Positions 5,775 to 6,917 of a stretch of 6,917 nucleotides of DNA are shown here, one piece after another. The position numbers were made by a program, and so were the translations under genes. The notes beneath the pieces are model-generated. The model ran no database searches. It had not been told where the DNA came from and saw only the letters and a program-made list of their open reading frames with translations. Positions within the stretch are counted from its first letter, which is position 1; every line of letters begins with the position of its first letter. This stretch comes from JAKATY01 sp038876335 (GTDB lineage Archaea; Micrarchaeota; Micrarchaeia; Micrarchaeales; Micrarchaeaceae): positions 1-6,917 of the forward strand of contig JAVYYS010000034.1 in NCBI GenBank assembly GCA_038876335.1, in the 5' to 3' direction.

Positions 5775-6458
5775 GTGGCATTAATACCTGATGGGAATAG
5801 GCGCTGGGCTGAAAAGCACGGCATTAATCTACAGCAGGCTTACGATCTCGGAATAAAAAAATTCGTAGATTTTGGGGAATGGCTAATCAAAATGGGGGTG
5901 AAAACTCTTACGGCATGGGCGCTTTCTACTGAGAACGTCGCAAATAGGGATAAAAAGGAGTTGAATATACTCTACAACTTATACATAAAAGCTGTAAATG
6001 ACCCCAAGATAATCGAAAAGCTTAAGCGCAACAGGATACATGTCAACATAATAGGGAATCTATCCGTTCTTCCAAAAAGGGTAAGGATTGAACTCCACAA
6101 GCTTGAAACTATTACATCCACGTACAGAGACAACACGATAAACCTCCTTGTGGCATATGGAGGCAGGGAGGATATTGAGCATGCAATAGAAAAGATTGCT
6201 GCAGAAAGACGTGGAAGAAGCAAACACATGCGAATCAGCGAAGATGAGGTAAAAAGGAGTCTTTTAACTGCCGCGGTGCCAGATGTAGATATGGTGATAA
6301 GAACTTCTGGAGAGAAGAGGCTTTCGGGGTTGCTTCCCTGGCAATGTAGCTACTCTGAGCTTTATTTCGCCAAGAAGTATTGGCCCGAATTCAACAGGCG
6401 TGACCTCAAAAGAGCGGTGGACTCGTTTTCAAAACGAAATAGGAGATTCGGAAGGTAG
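5775..6458 (+). CDS. uppS: cis-prenyltransferase (undecaprenyl/polyprenyl diphosphate synthase family)
   Basis: The enzyme condenses isopentenyl diphosphate in cis to make long polyprenyl diphosphates. In archaea these feed the dolichol-type lipid carrier for N-glycosylation. From the GTG at 5775 the frame gives 227 residues. The signatures are clear: IPDGNRRWA at 4-12 with catalytic D6, the TAWALSTEN region at 46-54, IIGNLSVLP at 92-100 (N where D is more usual), NLLVAYGGR at 123-131, and DMVIRTSGEKRLSG at 172-185 followed by LPWQCSYSELYF at 187-198. The GLLPWQ form is archaeal in style. The GTG start is unlikely to be real: the codons just before it encode the conserved P-x-H of the P-x-H-V-A motif, so the N-terminus probably comes from ATG 5686 by way of a frameshift, giving about 257 residues. 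A membrane-protein gene follows after 32 bases and is probably cotranscribed. Confidence 0.9.
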   Translation: MALIPDGNRRWAEKHGINLQQAYDLGIKKFVDFGEWLIKMGVKTLTAWALSTENVANRDKKELNILYNLYIKAVNDPKIIEKLKRNRIHVNIIGNLSVLPKRVRIELHKLETITSTYRDNTINLLVAYGGREDIEHAIEKIAAERRGRSKHMRISEDEVKRSLLTAAVPDVDMVIRTSGEKRLSGLLPWQCSYSELYFAKKYWPEFNRRDLKRAVDSFSKRNRRFGR

Positions 6459-6490
6459 ATAGCGGCATCCTTTGAAAAAAGTGTTCCAAA

Positions 6491-6917
6491 ATGCCCAGAG
6501 ATGAGAAGGACCTGTTCAGCAAATACATTTCTCTCTTTTCAAGGAGCATACCTGGCTCAGTTACTCTTATACTCATACTTACGCTCTTCAGCATAGTGAC
6601 AGGCATTGCGTCAATCTCGATGATACACTTTTCGGAACTGCATAGGATACCTTTTATCATCGCAGGAGGAACGCTGACCGGCATAATGGCACTTATGCTT
6701 CCCACGCTTTTTACCGCGCTTATAATAAGGGCCTTCAGGCCAAAGCTCGCCCTAAAATATGTCCTGTTTCTCTCGATTATTGGAGAGGTATACTACATGC
6801 TGTTCATGATAGTTGGAGGCCTACTCTATCTATTTACCTCAATGTCGGCGCTCGCGAGCACCATTATAATAGTGGGTGACGCAAGCATATTCGCGTGGTG
6901 GGTCTTTATAAACAAGG
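6491..6917 (+). CDS. multi-spanning membrane protein, probably DUF2070 (N-terminal part, runs off the right edge)
   Basis: The frame is open for 142 codons from ATG 6491 to the window edge. A TGA at 6473-6475 in the same frame closes it upstream, so this ATG is the first available start. No ribosome binding site is evident, and translation may follow from the cis-prenyltransferase 32 bases upstream. I see four hydrophobic segments at about residues 22-42, 53-76, 88-114 and 118-140, with a short charged N-terminus (MPRDEKD) and a basic loop RAFRPK between the second and third. The pattern resembles the N-terminal membrane part of DUF2070, an archaeal membrane protein family of unknown function. 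That assignment is from memory of the family and is moderate only. The linkage to the cis-prenyltransferase hints at a role in the envelope or in lipid-linked processes, which is inference. Confidence 0.7.
   Translation, partial: MPRDEKDLFSKYISLFSRSIPGSVTLILILTLFSIVTGIASISMIHFSELHRIPFIIAGGTLTGIMALMLPTLFTALIIRAFRPKLALKYVLFLSIIGEVYYMLFMIVGGLLYLFTSMSALASTIIIVGDASIFAWWVFINK

Overview
The window reads as chromosomal DNA from an archaeon. It carries a replication factor C large subunit, an archaeal-type DHH/RecJ-like phosphoesterase, a single-domain KaiC-like ATPase, an archaeal-type cis-prenyltransferase, archaeal TATA boxes (TATAAATA) and short intergenic gaps. The compact layout, the unrecognised cysteine-rich and sequon-rich surface proteins and the rather divergent clamp loader suggest a small-genome DPANN-type archaeon, perhaps Micrarchaeota-like. 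That placement is inference only. No rRNA, tRNA, CRISPR array, insertion sequence or phage gene was seen.

Layout. Positions 1-538 (minus) hold the N-terminal part of a membrane-anchored, sequon-rich surface protein that runs off the left edge. Positions 539-692 form a divergent promoter region with two identical outward-facing TATA octamers. Positions 693-1415 (plus) encode a KaiC-like ATPase. Positions 1477-2628 (plus) encode a second anchored extracellular protein, with ten cysteine pairs and 15 N-glycosylation sequons. Positions 2688-4106 (plus) encode the DHH/DHHA1 phosphoesterase. It converges, with only 10 bases between stops, on the RFC large subunit at 4117-5370 (minus). Positions 5371-5685 lack a long gene. 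They hold the leader of rfcL, a 37-codon candidate ORF, an inverted repeat, a tandem 9-bp repeat and the TATA box for the next operon. A cis-prenyltransferase follows (5775-6458 as the open frame, probably really starting at 5686 in another frame), then the start of a multi-spanning membrane protein (6491 to the right edge, probably DUF2070).

How the genes may work together. The central pair (DHH nuclease and clamp-loader subunit) belongs to DNA replication and repair. The flanking genes have a surface theme: two secreted proteins dense in N-X-S/T sequons, and a cis-prenyltransferase of the type that makes the polyprenyl carrier lipid for N-glycosylation. The KaiC-like ATPase sits between the two surface-protein genes and shares a divergent promoter with one of them, which suggests a coordinating or regulatory role.

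The items most worth a second look are the apparent -1 frameshift at the 5' end of the cis-prenyltransferase gene, the ten-unit cysteine-pair repeat protein, the back-to-back TATA boxes, and an RFC large subunit lacking several usual motifs.
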